Source: Corbicula japonica
Lineage: Eukaryota; Mollusca; Bivalvia; Venerida; Cyrenidae
Direction: 5' to 3'
DNA length: 64,000 bases
NCBI GenBank assembly: GCA_038501625.1
Contig: JAZAYU010000012.1
Span: 8,184,001-8,248,000 of the forward strand
Shown: in pieces, positions 56,201-64,000 of the stretch
Layout of the letters: each line of letters begins with the position of its first letter
Numbering within the stretch: the stretch's first letter is position 1
The notes under the pieces: generated by a model
Database searches by the model: none
Told to the model about the DNA's origin: nothing
Seen by the model: only the letters and a program-made list of their open reading frames with translations
Program-made: the position numbers and the translations under genes

Positions 56201-59200
56201 ATCTTTTTTGGGAATATTCATGGGTGTCAGGTAAACACTCGAGTACCATACACAGTGTAAAACGACAGAGAAGTGCAGATATTTCTGGTTCTTACTGGTT
56301 TCTTTCTTGTTCCTTTGATACTGATTGTTAATTTCAAGACTAGAAATTCAAATCGCCTTGGCGTAGTGGTTATCACACTCGCCTCTCAAGCTGAGGCCCC
56401 GGGTTCAATACTCGGGAGGGACACTTTTTTTAAAGTTACTTTACGTAAAAGTTGGTAAATTTCGCTCTTGTAACAAGTTGTTATTATTTTCATTTATTGT
56501 ATTTTAATGACATTTGTTCATCATTAGTACTAACTACAAGTGGTATTTTATTGAAACTGAATAAATGTACAGTTAATGTAAAACATTCTTATTTAATCGA
56601 CGTATTATCACCAGACGAAATTTTTGCACGCTCTTTATTTCTTTCTTTCTTATATATAAAAATCTTTTCCATCAACGTCGTTTATCTTTTTTAAAGATAT
56701 TTCTTGTTTTCTATTCAGCTGTTAACATCACTGTTAGTTTTGATATTGCTAATTTAATTTTCATGTTCACACTTCTCTCTATATTTGTGTATTCATCCGC
56801 CATAGTATAATGGCAACAAACATTTTCCTGCTTTTTTCTGAAAGTAAATATTTGAATCTTGAGTCTTGAAATCTTGTCTAAAATCTTTTTGTCTACATCT
56901 TATCCGAAGGAAACATTGAAAAAAGTAATTCAGTTAAAATATGTGTAAGAAGCATCATCCTAAAGGATACAAATAATAGAAAATACAGCATCCAATTGTT
57001 ACTTTACCGTTATAGAATGCTTGAATGGAACACATGGATTCAATTGTTCCCACGAATGTGGACACTGCCGCAACAATTTGACATGCAATAGAATTAATGG
57101 CGTTTGTGAGGATGGTTGTGATCCCGGATGGCTCGGAAATACATGTGATACTGGTAACTTAATACGTAAATAAAATACACTACACATCAAAACAACACAA
57201 CAACTCATTATATTTTCTGCTGGGAATTGTAAATCGTCATTTTCTCCAATTATTCATGTTACAATTTATTAATGTTCTTTTCTTCATATTGATGGAAATA
57301 AACTCAACATATGTTTAAGATATTCCCGAAGCTGTTTTAAATTTAAAAATAACACATTTTCTTTATATTTTAACCCAGTTTTAAGGTTGATTTGATATAA
57401 TATTGTTAATTTCTTCAAGTTTTTGTCGATTTTAAAAAGGGTCAAATTTGAGTTCTGCCAAACGCCAATGTTACCTAAAATATAAACATTATTTTATTAT
57501 AGGAAATAAACTGAAACGTTTAACCAAATAAAGGGTGAACAAAACTTTGAATAGAATTATTTAATTTAATTAATATGATCACCCTTTTCTCTATAAATTT
57601 GTGTATTCACCCGCCATAGCGTAATGGTAAAAAGCATTTTCATTTTTTTTTCTGCAATAAATATTTGAATCTTGAGTCTTGAAATCTTGACTAAAATTTT
57701 TATGTCTACATCTTATCCGAATGAAACATTGAAAAAGGTAATTTAGTTGAAATATGTGTAAGAAGCACCATCCTTAAGGATTTAAATAATAGAAAATACA
57801 GCATACACTTATTACTGTTCCTTTTTAGACTGCTTAAATGGAACACATGGATTCAATTGTTCCCACGAATGTGGAAATTGCCGAAATAATATGATAAAAT
57901 AAATAAAGACGGAGTCTCATTAGTTCTACTGGTTCAACTTTGAATAGAATTATTTCTAAATAAAGACGGAGTCTCATTAGTTCTACTGGTTCAAAGGACT
58001 AGAATGGGCCTATGTCACCATGTAAAATGGCGTCCGGCGTCCGTTAGCTTTTCATCTAAAACATCTCCTCAGAAACTACTCGGTCAATTTTGATCAATCT
58101 TAACATTTTGCTTTCTTACGTTGCTATTATCTTTAGAAGTTTGATTAAATTTAGACTGTGACTCAGGGGTTCCGCCATAGGGTTACGTGTGAAAGGCCTA
58201 AGAACCACGGGTGATCATCTTCTTAAATTTTTCAAACAATACCCCTGGGCCCAAAGGGGGTGCCCCCTGGGAACTTAAGAGTGTTTTTAATTAAAAAAAA
58301 CAACAACTTTTTTTCAGAAATTACACTGATCCTTGGCTTAATATTTCAGAACAGATTTGTTTGTTCGTCCGTCCGCACCTCAGTAATCATTAGCGATCAT
58401 GTTTGGGTGGAGAACAGTTTAGGGCCAGGAGAAATGTTGAGCACAAGCACCATACATTTGCTTTTGACAAAATCAAGGACGCTTGATGTTTTTGATTTGA
58501 ATTGTTAGGAGCACATCTCAGTAACCATTGGGGATTGCATTTTTTTGCTAGTTGGATGTCAGAGGAAGCGCAGAGCGCATGAACCGAAACTCAGCATGTC
58601 TTATTTGCTTTAAATTTTAGCATGCAGTCCAGGGTTCTACGGAGATAACTGCTCATTTAATTGTAGCAATAACTGCGAAAATAATTCAAGTTGTCAACAT
58701 TCTGACGGAAGTTGTCTATTTGGTTGCAATCCTGGATGGACAGGTGAACACTGTGCAAAAGGTAATAGTTCAATTGAAGCGTTTATTAGTGTTATGTTTT
58801 TCTAAGAGTAGCAAGTTATCATATTAAGTGTTATGTGATCTCATAATTTCCAACATATTTAATTTACTTCCGTTAGCATACTTTCAACTGATCGTTAATC
58901 TTTCTATCTTTCTTAATCTTACCGAGCCTTCAGTATTTTAATATTAGTCGTATTCGGTGGATCTCAAAGTTCCCGTTTCATATATTTAATTATCACTGTA
59001 GCATTGGTTGTGCCGTGTGGCTGCCGTAAAATGTCTTCCTCTATATTCAATCAGTGTTGTTATCAGTTATATAGCCATTTGAAGGCATGATACTTATATT
59101 TGTGTAAATATTGAGTTGCGCACAACCCGGAGCTTAACGGCATAAACAATAATGCACTTCCATTACTGATCTTGAACAGGCTAGTTCAAACCTAGCCTTC

Positions 59201-61426
59201 AATATATTGATAAAAGTTTTGTCTTGTTCGATGGCTTTAAAAGTTTCCTTTTCATAAATTTAATTATCACAGTATCATTGTTTGTGCCGTGAGGCGGCCA
59301 TAAAAGTCTGACAGTACATTCAATCAGTGTTTCGATGTTTTGATATTTGTCGTGATAGGTGGCTTTCAGAGTGCCCTTGTTATTTATTTAAAGAAGCGAC
59401 CATAGCAAAATAACATCAATCTATAATCGCTTTAAACAATAAATGAATTAAATTTCAAATTGCAACATGTTTTTATTAAAACTATTTACAAGTTAGTAAA
59501 ATAAAGGAGACGCTTCTATAATTTTAAATTATGTTTATATTGATCTTGAATAGAATTTAAATATCATTCAAAAGATTTTAAACAAATATGCTGTTCCTGT
59601 AAAAGCAGATGACACAGTGACAAATTTGTCTTACCTTTGTTTTGGCGTTTTTTATGTTTATAAATATTTGAATATAATCGCATTGACTCTGGTTTACATA
59701 GTGCCATATTAGCAAAACTATCTTCCTTCATCACATTTTTGAAATTTACCTCTAAAATGGTCAACTATTCCTTTTATTCTAGTGATTCTTACTCGTTAAC
59801 ATGTATTATCCAGAAGTCTGTGTCACGGCGTTTGATTTTAAGATATTGTTATAAACAATACAATGCACACGTGTTGTATTTAACCAAAATATCTTTTGTT
59901 TTTTTTCTGATGTAGAATGTGATAAAGGATTCTATGGTAAAGATTGCAACTTAACATGCTCATCGTATTGCAAGAGAATTATTGGGGTTTGTAATCCAGT
60001 AAATGGTTTTTGTGAAGAAGGATGCATTGAAGGTTGGATGGGTTCTAAATGCACAAAGAGTAAGAATTTTTATATATCTGAATACAAAGAGAATACAAAG
60101 CGAAAGTCCTAACACAATTGGAAGAAGAAAACAATTAAGACCGCCTTTTACTTAATTGTAATGAAATTAAAGAATTTTAAGGCGCTTATCAACTCCGGTA
60201 AAAAAAATGTTGTTTTGATGTTTTATTTGTCGCGAAAATTAAAATAACTACTCATCTTACCGAGAAAGTCAATTATAAGATATCTTTTATTTAAAGGTCA
60301 AGTCGGAGAAAATGCGGACATTTCTAATACGAATGTTGAAAGTATTGCTACAGTGGTTGTTTTTACCCTTGTTGTAATTGTTGTCATTGGTATGCTAATC
60401 TGGAAAAGAAACTATATTATACAACGGTAATTTTTGTTTTATTTCCGAGTGATAAGAAGCCTAAATACTGTCTAGATCAGGTACATGTATCACTATGTTC
60501 AAGGCCTCTAAGTGATGGTAGATGATTACGCCTGAAGAAGATTTAGATCCAGAAAACGCGTCCTAGTCATAAGTTCAGTGTAAAGATATGGTTCGTGAAT
60601 AAGCATATAATTAATTTTAGACATGCCAGTTCCGGTATAAAATACCACAGACAAAGAACGAAAACTGAACGAATGAAAATGCCTTGCAGACTCGTTTCAA
60701 GACGTTCAAGGACTAGTGAGTTTATTGGATTGCCGGCCGCAAAATAATTGAACAATATTAACTTAACTGTTACATGTACAAACTTCTTAATTATGCTCAT
60801 GTTTTAGTTGTAAGCACCAGAAGAATGATTTGACTGTCGAATTTACCAATCAGACGTTTGATGATGAACAAGTAAAAGAAAAAGAGGAAATCGATAAAAC
60901 AAAGAATGATTTGTTTACTTCTAATGCAAACAACTTCTATTCAAATGAGGAAGATGGTACGTACTGAATTAGTTAAAGAATATTAATGATGACATCTTCA
61001 TTAAACACATTGATCAAGTTAAATTATGTTATGCAGATGTAAATTATAACTTTTTTCTTATTTATTTTCAAGATGATAATAAGTATTCCAGAATGATCAA
61101 CGGCTATTAAAAATTTCATTTTATACAAGAATGAAACTATTAATTACTTGTTTAAATATAAATTACTTACGACCTAAAAGTCATTCCCTTGTGGCACCGT
61201 AGATTACTGATCCGTCTGTTAGCTCCAACAACAGTGATTGTTTATTGTCTCTTGTAATTGGTATTAAAATATTATTTTTTCCTTATTGCAAAGGCTAAAT
61301 TTGTGTGTTAAAGTTGTTTTCTCTTCAGCTGTATATTCGAATGTATCTCCGTATACCATTCGAGTGGTTGATCTTGACAATACACTGGATACAAAAACTG
61401 AAGATTTTTTCAAGGAACAGTTCGAC
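44189..61426 (+). CDS. RPTP-2: paralogous FTP/EGF receptor phosphatase, 3' part outside the window, one frameshift
   Basis: Exons: 44189-44267, 45353-45517, 45659-45868, 46174-46404, 46648-46860, 47509-47693 (frameshifted), 48273-48407, 48834-48974, 49428-49562, 49967-50104, 50597-50737, 52533-52667, 53094-53234, 54709-54843, 55248-55385, 55878-56018, 57016-57153, 58621-58761, 59916-60059, 60297-60426, 60808-60956, 61329-61426. The order is that of RPTP-1 with one Cys-rich/FTP/FTP set and about thirteen EGF modules. The last exon seen ends just before the phosphatase fold, so D1 and D2 must lie downstream if the gene is whole. The 1-nt deletion in exon 6 makes it a possible pseudogene; skipping that exon keeps frame, because flanking exons are phase 1. 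Confidence 0.75.
44302..44339. repeat. (TTA)n microsatellite
   Basis: About twelve ATT/TTA triplets with one interruption, in RPTP-2 intron 1. Confidence 0.9.
45353..45517 (+). CDS. RPTP-2 exon 2: Cys-rich EGF-like module
   Basis: 55 codons, phase 1-1. CDEITSGRFVVRRFGDGC, CHCVNNTQCDD, GCNGGWFGPGC. Only one acceptor (GGTAG) is present; the tandem CAGTAG of the RPTP-1 copies is absent. Confidence 0.84.
45659..45868 (+). CDS. RPTP-2 exon 3: FTP domain 1, first half
   Basis: 70 codons, phase 1-1. NPAFKSYCRH, ETTCSKAVT, PPWWRVWFPN, EYISELTII; donor GTAAGT after a T-rich acceptor. Confidence 0.85.
46174..46404 (+). CDS. RPTP-2 exon 4: FTP domain 1, second half
   Basis: 77 codons, phase 1-1. LEFDVFVESVNETQ, GRTLCYKHG, GNQVRIQLSS, LVLCEVKINGG. 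Closest to RPTP-1 exon 4. Confidence 0.85.
46648..46860 (+). CDS. RPTP-2 exon 5: FTP domain 2, first half
   Basis: 71 codons, phase 1-1. GRNLAFLGDVNMTS, NTVDGIPAYN, DQWWTIDFGHLVRMNVI. Much closer to RPTP-1 exon 5 than to exon 11. Confidence 0.87.
47025..47135 (-). repeat. Interspersed repeat R4, - copy
   Basis: Reverse-strand match to 4050-4165 (CGACTGTCGTGCAAACGAGG read on +). Lies in the intron before the frameshifted exon. Confidence 0.6.
47509..47693 (+). pseudogene. RPTP-2 exon 6: FTP domain 2, second half, with 1-nt frameshift
   Basis: Aligns with RPTP-1 exon 6 from LKDYQIVVLNSTEES through DTGHWPPVK and GIVA. One base is then missing near 47626-47628, giving TAA at 47634-47636. The remaining bases keep the CNVELFGG coding pattern in the shifted frame up to a good GTACGT donor. 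Exon length is 185 rather than 186. A real lesion, a polymorphism or an assembly error would all look like this. Confidence 0.8.
47845..48085 (-). repeat. Interspersed repeat R2, - strand
   Basis: On +: GAAAGCCATCGAACACGACA, TTGATTGAGCCTGTTCATGG, CCATCCCAAACGATGGTGTG, TGGAACCTTCAATGCGGTAT. Carried along in the 4.26-kb duplication. Confidence 0.75.
48273..48407 (+). CDS. RPTP-2 exon 7: EGF-like module a
   Basis: 45 codons, phase 1-1. ECLNGTFGYNC, CGHCRNMSC, GICENGCNPGWHGQKC. Its duplicate is 52533-52667. Confidence 0.84.
48834..48974 (+). CDS. RPTP-2 exon 8: EGF-like module b
   Basis: 47 codons, phase 1-1. ECEQGTYGYGC, CTGNCVNGSVC, DGHCPGGCIEGYTGQIC. The duplicate at 53094-53234 has Arg for His in DGHC. 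Confidence 0.82.
49428..49562 (+). CDS. RPTP-2 exon 9: EGF-like module c
   Basis: 45 codons, phase 1-1. ECLNTFGFNC, CGHCRNNLSC, GVCEDGCDPGWHGQKC. It lacks one residue of the first loop (NTFG for NGTFG). Duplicate at 54709-54843. Confidence 0.83.
49967..50104 (+). CDS. RPTP-2 exon 10: EGF-like module d
   Basis: 46 codons, phase 1-1. ECLNGTYGFNC, CGHCRNMLSC, GVCEDGCGAGWYGQKC. Duplicate at 55248-55385 with a synonymous change. Confidence 0.84.
50597..50737 (+). CDS. RPTP-2 exon 11: EGF-like module e
   Basis: 47 codons, phase 1-1. DCEQGAYGYDC, CTGNCMNDSVC, GRCPGGCKEGYSGQIC. Duplicate at 55878-56018. Confidence 0.82.
51558..51637 (+). repeat. tRNA-derived (Glu-like) sequence, copy 1
   Basis: A-box TGGCGTAGTGG at 51565-51575, B-box GGTTCAATAC at 51608-51617, a T-arm that pairs, loop CTCTCAA, then a T7 run like a pol III terminator. 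The anticodon arm has an extra base and the acceptor stem does not pair, so this is a tRNA-derived SINE head or pseudogene. Confidence 0.55.
52105..52345 (-). repeat. Interspersed repeat R2, - strand, duplicated copy
   Basis: Copy of 47845-48085 made by the segmental duplication rather than by a separate insertion; one extra T in the TTTTT run. Confidence 0.8.
52533..52667 (+). CDS. RPTP-2 exon 12: EGF-like module a' (duplicate)
   Basis: Second copy of 48273-48407 in the 4.26-kb tandem duplication; I saw no coding difference. Phase 1-1, so it splices in frame after exon 11. Confidence 0.82.
53094..53234 (+). CDS. RPTP-2 exon 13: EGF-like module b' (duplicate)
   Basis: Second copy of 48834-48974 with one replacement (DGRC for DGHC). 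Its following intron carries the Helentron/pearl-like insertion, absent from the first copy. Confidence 0.82.
53313..54329 (+). mobile_element. Helentron/pearl-like insertion with 159-bp repeats
   Basis: Absent from the first duplication copy (between TGTATATTT and AATATAG at 49050), so both edges are known. The left end GTGTCGCCTGCGATAGCAGG forms a small hairpin and is followed by GGCGTC repeats. The right end has the palindrome TGTGTTCCGCGGAACACA 8 bp before CTAG. At most two T residues could be a target duplication. A hairpin then CTAG, with insertion at T-T, is the Helentron pattern. Bivalve pearl elements are known for ~160-bp core repeats. Confidence 0.7.
53399..54080. repeat. 159-bp tandem repeat, about 4.3 units
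   Basis: TAACCTGAAACTTAATGTTG starts at 53402, 53561, 53720 and 53879, and a decayed unit at 54039. The period of 159 is a multiple of three, which creates a long but meaningless open frame on the - strand. Confidence 0.92.
54709..54843 (+). CDS. RPTP-2 exon 14: EGF-like module c' (duplicate)
   Basis: Second copy of 49428-49562; no coding difference seen. Acceptor TTTCAG and donor GTATCA are retained. Confidence 0.82.
55248..55385 (+). CDS. RPTP-2 exon 15: EGF-like module d' (duplicate)
   Basis: Second copy of 49967-50104; one synonymous Asp codon change (GAC to GAT). Confidence 0.82.
55878..56018 (+). CDS. RPTP-2 exon 16: EGF-like module e' (duplicate)
   Basis: Second copy of 50597-50737; the change in GRC (CGA to CGT) is synonymous. 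Confidence 0.82.
56352..56431 (+). repeat. tRNA-derived (Glu-like) sequence, copy 2
   Basis: Duplicate of 51558-51637 with TGGTTATCAC in place of TGGTTTTCAC; the former is nearer the usual tRNA D-arm sequence. Confidence 0.55.
57016..57153 (+). CDS. RPTP-2 exon 17: EGF-like module
   Basis: 46 codons, phase 1-1. ECLNGTHGFNC, CGHCRNNLTC, GVCEDGCDPGWLGNTC. Acceptor TTATAG, donor GTAACT. Confidence 0.84.
57829..57902 (+). pseudogene. Truncated EGF exon with early stop
   Basis: After a good TTTTTAG acceptor: DCLNGTHGFNC, CGNCRNNMIK, then TAA at 57900-57902. It is the first half of an exon like 57016-57153, broken after the fourth cysteine. AATAAA overlaps the stop (57898-57903, 57902-57907). Probably a dead exon; a short secreted isoform ending here is the alternative. 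Confidence 0.6.
57901..57994. repeat. 37-bp direct repeat after the truncated EGF exon
   Basis: AAATAAAGACGGAGTCTCAT and the following TAGTTCTACTGGTTCAA occur at 57901-57937 and 57958-57994. The spacer TTTGAATAGAATTATTT also occurs at 57546-57562, so the exon was broken by local rearrangement. Confidence 0.8.
58000..58560. repeat. Probable repeat-derived block
   Basis: ATGGCGTCCGGCGTCCGTTA, CCCCTGGGCCCAAAGGGGG and TTCGTCCGTCCGCACCTC are words common at mollusc repeat-element ends. There is no second copy in this window to define limits. Confidence 0.35.
58621..58761 (+). CDS. RPTP-2 exon 18: EGF-like module
   Basis: 47 codons, phase 1-1. ACSPGFYGDNC, CSNNCENNSSC, GSCLFGCNPGWTGEHC. Counterpart of RPTP-1 exon 17, with its own acceptor (AAATTTTAG). 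Confidence 0.83.
58925..59390 (+). repeat. Fragmented interspersed repeat R2 cluster
   Basis: Three overlapping partial 3' ends: CGTATTCGGTGGATCTCAAA, CTTGAACAGGCTAGTTCAAA with TTGTTCGATGGCTTTAAAAG, and GTCGTGATAGGTGGCTTTCA. Confidence 0.55.
59916..60059 (+). CDS. RPTP-2 exon 19: membrane-proximal EGF-like module
   Basis: 48 codons, phase 1-1. ECDKGFYGKDC, CSSYCKRIIGVC, GFCEEGCIEGWMGSKC. Counterpart of RPTP-1 exon 18. Confidence 0.85.
60297..60426 (+). CDS. RPTP-2 exon 20: transmembrane helix
   Basis: SQVGENADIS, then a hydrophobic run (IATVVVFTLVVIVVIGMLI) closed by WKRNY. Phase 1 in, 2 out, one codon longer than the RPTP-1 exon. Confidence 0.88.
60808..60956 (+). CDS. RPTP-2 exon 21: juxtamembrane segment
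   Basis: CKHQKNDLTVEFTNQTFDDE, then KEKEEIDKTKNDLF and NFYSNEED. It lacks the DDEDDEEE run of RPTP-1 and is eight codons shorter. Confidence 0.82.
61329..61426 (+). CDS. RPTP-2 exon 22: juxtamembrane to start of PTP D1
   Basis: YSNVSPYTIRVVDLDN, DFFKEQFD, phase 1 in, 0 out. Last coding exon visible. In RPTP-1 the next exon is 1.5 kb further; none is found before 64000 here, probably because of the RT insertion. Confidence 0.84.
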
Positions 61427-62264
61427 GTAAGCAAATATTTTTATATACTTACACTTTATTTTGTGTTGTCAGTTGGTGTATATGATAATGATGCTAATTT
61501 GGAAGTTTTTCAATGCTGTGCATCAAATATGTAATGTTCGTTTATAAAGGGGTAGATTCACGAAGGCTCAAAATTGGCCTAAGATTATCTCAAATTTTCA
61601 AATTGCATTGACATCACTGAAAGTGTGCTTTTTATAATCTATAATGGTTGTTTTCTTGAAAAGATAAAAAGTGAAGACGAACCCATAAACCAAAATAAAA
61701 AATTAAGTGTGTCAAATGTGTCTGAAATTTGAAAATAATTGCTAAAATGCAATTTTTTGTTAAATTTTCGTCATATTCTGGTGATTTTCATATTGGGCAC
61801 AGGCTTCGACCAAACTAATTTAAAGAATTTTCTTTGTATAACTGTGTGCTGAATTCATGGTAAAAATTTGATTTTGGTCGAGAAGTGTGCCCATACCAAA
61901 AGCCTCTAAAATCTGCTGTGAAAATGGACAAAAATATGATTTTTTGCACATTTTTCTCATTTGATGGCCCCTTGTCAAACTCCTTTAGCAGTAATCAACA
62001 TAAAATTTTAAGATATGAAAAGTATAACTATTTATGTATTCAATGGCAATCAAATTTAAGATATGTAACAAAATTTAAAATTTTACATATTTTTAGGCCA
62101 ATATTAGGCCTTTGTGAACCTACTCCTTTGTTTCTAAGCATTACCAATTTACGTGATTATTTGTGCCTCTTTTAAAATTGAAATAAAAGCTGATTTCAAA
62201 GATAACTTACATTTTATTTTTCTTTATATTTTATTTAAAAATTTAAACAGAACATCTTTGATAT
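61427..62264. other. RPTP-2 intron sequence before the RT copy
   Basis: No homologue of RPTP-1 exon 22 (SIPYGLRDATF) was found here or in 63913-64000. Otherwise AT-rich and unassigned. Confidence 0.5.
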
Positions 62265-63912
62265 TCGTTTCTAGTTCTTGTACAACAACAAAATTATCCG
62301 TGCTCTTAACATCTTGTCTTATAGACATAAAAGAACATGTAATTATGTATTGCAAAAATGTTTTGAAACCACTGGCAAACATTTATTTTGGTCTATAAAA
62401 ATCCAAATGACGTTTTGAAGAAGCTTAAATCAAATAATTTTCACGCGTTCTGTTTTTCTACTTATGATTTTTCAACACTATATACTTCTCTCCCTCATAA
62501 TTTAATAAGAGACAAGCTAACCAGTCTCACTGAAAAACTTTTGCTAGAGAAAATAAAACATTTATCGCTTGTAATGAACACAGGGCATTCTTGACAGATG
62601 GTTCTTATGATTATTATACTTCATGGACCTGTCAAGACCTTGTCCAGGCGCTCACATTTTTTTTGGATAATATTTATTTGAGATTTGGTACCTCTATTTA
62701 TAAACAAGTAATATGCATTCCAATCAGTACTAATTGTGCACCCCTTGTTGCTGATCTGTTTTTATACTGTTACGAAAGAGACTTTATGTTATCTCTTTCT
62801 ACCGAACTTCAAGATGATATTATTACAGCTTTTAATAACACCTCGAGATACCTTGATGATTTATTAAAAAATATAGATAATAACCATTTTCCATCACTGG
62901 TTAATAAGATTCATCCTAAAGAACTACAGCTTAATAAAGCGAACACTTCAGAAAAGCAAGCAATCTTGATCTAAATCTGTCCATTGAAAATGGTTACGTC
63001 ACAACTAAAATATATGATAAAAGAGATGATTTTAATTTTAATATAGTAAATTTTCCGTTTTTAGACGGCGATGTATTTCGTGCAACATCTTACGGGGTTT
63101 ATATCTCACAGCTTGCTCGCTTTTCAAGTGCTTGCAACGATGTGAATGATTTCAATGAACGTAATCTGTGAATTACAGAAAAACTTTTAAAACAGGGTTA
63201 TCGGTATCACAAACTAAGAAAACCTTTTGCAAGTTTTATCGCCGATACCCAGATCTAATTCATAAAATTAATACAGGTGCAGTTTAAAATCACTATTGCA
63301 ACAAGGTATTTCACAGCCGGTTTTTTTTTATGGAGATTTAATTTACAAACTTAAGAAGATAATAGGCAATGTTAATTTCTCCCGGTTATTCGTAAAAACC
63401 ATCTGTAAATTTAAAAAGAAAGGTTACCAACATGAAATTTTACAGCGCTCTGCAGGCCTGGCGATTAATCCATCTACAGTTGATCATTATGCTTACCTCT
63501 TTGGTTGCACGACGGTGGCAGGGGTTTAAGAGTTTATGAAGGTTTATGGGAAATCTTTTCTTTAAAGAACCTAGAAGCTCGACTCGTTTTTTTATCCCTG
63601 TCATCGGGTTCTTGCTGATTTTACTCCAGGAGCTCTTGTACTTGTTTTGTGATACGAGAACCTGTTGGGGCAAGTGTGAGGTTGGTGCACCTAGAACCTG
63701 GTTTAAACCCCCAGTGGCAAATTATTTTGCCACTGACCGTTCCAAGGCGGTAACCCCTCGGGTTCTCACTTTCGTTAATTGTTTGTGGCGTCCATTTTGA
63801 AACTGATTATTGTAAAACCATGCTCTATTTTCCTCTCTACCTTTCGGCTGTGTGGGGAGGCTGTGTCTGCTGGATGTGGCAATTCCTGATATGCATATTT
63901 CACTTTTTTTGT
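62265..63912 (+). mobile_element. Second, decayed RT element copy with R1 3' end
   Basis: 5'-truncated relative to 33264-35690. Keeps STYDFSTLYTSLPHNL, TNCAPLVADLFLYCYERDF, RYLDDLL and KTICKFKKKGYQHEIL but with several frameshifts and a stop. GIPMGT is changed to CIPIST. R1 follows at 63640-63912. Lies in the RPTP-2 intron after exon 22. Confidence 0.82.
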
Positions 63913-64000
63913 TTCTAGCGTATATGATCCTTCAGCAAGTTATATCATATGTCAGTCTATGAAACGAATATTGACCACCAAACTGACTACTGCAAATTAA

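Larger units (their letters stand above)
51928..56716 (+). repeat. 4.26-kb segmental duplication, copy 2
   Basis: Directly adjacent, nearly identical copy of 47668-51927. It starts with the orphan end of the FTP exon (LCNVELFGG), carries a 1.0-kb insertion at 53313-54329 and lacks about 490 bp after 56208. The similarity ends after TTTCTTGTTTTCTATTC. Confidence 0.9.

Overview
The window looks like nuclear DNA of a metazoan, most likely a bivalve mollusc. It is AT-rich, has short exons with GT/AG introns, and carries the repeat types typical of bivalve genomes: elements with ~160-bp internal repeats, a Penelope-like RT, and CR1/jockey-like non-LTR tails. The species cannot be fixed from sequence alone; a heteroconch such as Dreissena is a guess.

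The main content is a tandem pair of paralogous receptor-type protein tyrosine phosphatase (RPTP) genes on the + strand. RPTP-1 (5078-40639) appears complete: 36 predicted exons, about 1737 codons. Its product would have a signal peptide, a cysteine-rich EGF-like module, two fucolectin/discoidin-like (FTP, F5/8C-like) domains and an EGF module. A second Cys-rich + FTP + FTP set follows, then six EGF modules, one transmembrane helix, an acidic juxtamembrane stretch, an intact catalytic PTP domain (D1) and a degenerate second PTP domain (D2). RPTP-2 (44189 to beyond 64000) has the same 5' plan, but one FTP exon carries a 1-nt frameshift, a young ~4.26-kb tandem duplication has doubled a block of five EGF exons, and the phosphatase exons lie past the window end.

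Layout: 1-5077 non-coding with minisatellites and old repeats; 5078-20139 RPTP-1 ectodomain and TM; 20703-40639 its cytoplasmic part, with large repeat-filled introns; 40840-44188 intergenic; 44189-61426 RPTP-2; 61427-64000 intron with a decayed RT copy. All ectodomain exons begin and end in phase 1, so modules can be duplicated, lost or skipped without breaking frame, and the sequence shows each of these.

Mobile DNA explains most introns: a three-level nest at 32252-36140 (TIR element with 157-bp repeats, then a non-LTR retrotransposon, then an RT element), a CR1/jockey-like insertion at 15590-16910 whose empty site survives in a neighbouring duplicated intron, a Helentron/pearl-like insertion at 53313-54329, and two recurring interspersed families (R1, R2). 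Introns not listed separately hold nothing I recognise. All exon calls come from reading frames, splice signals, phase agreement and paralogue comparison; no transcript data were available.
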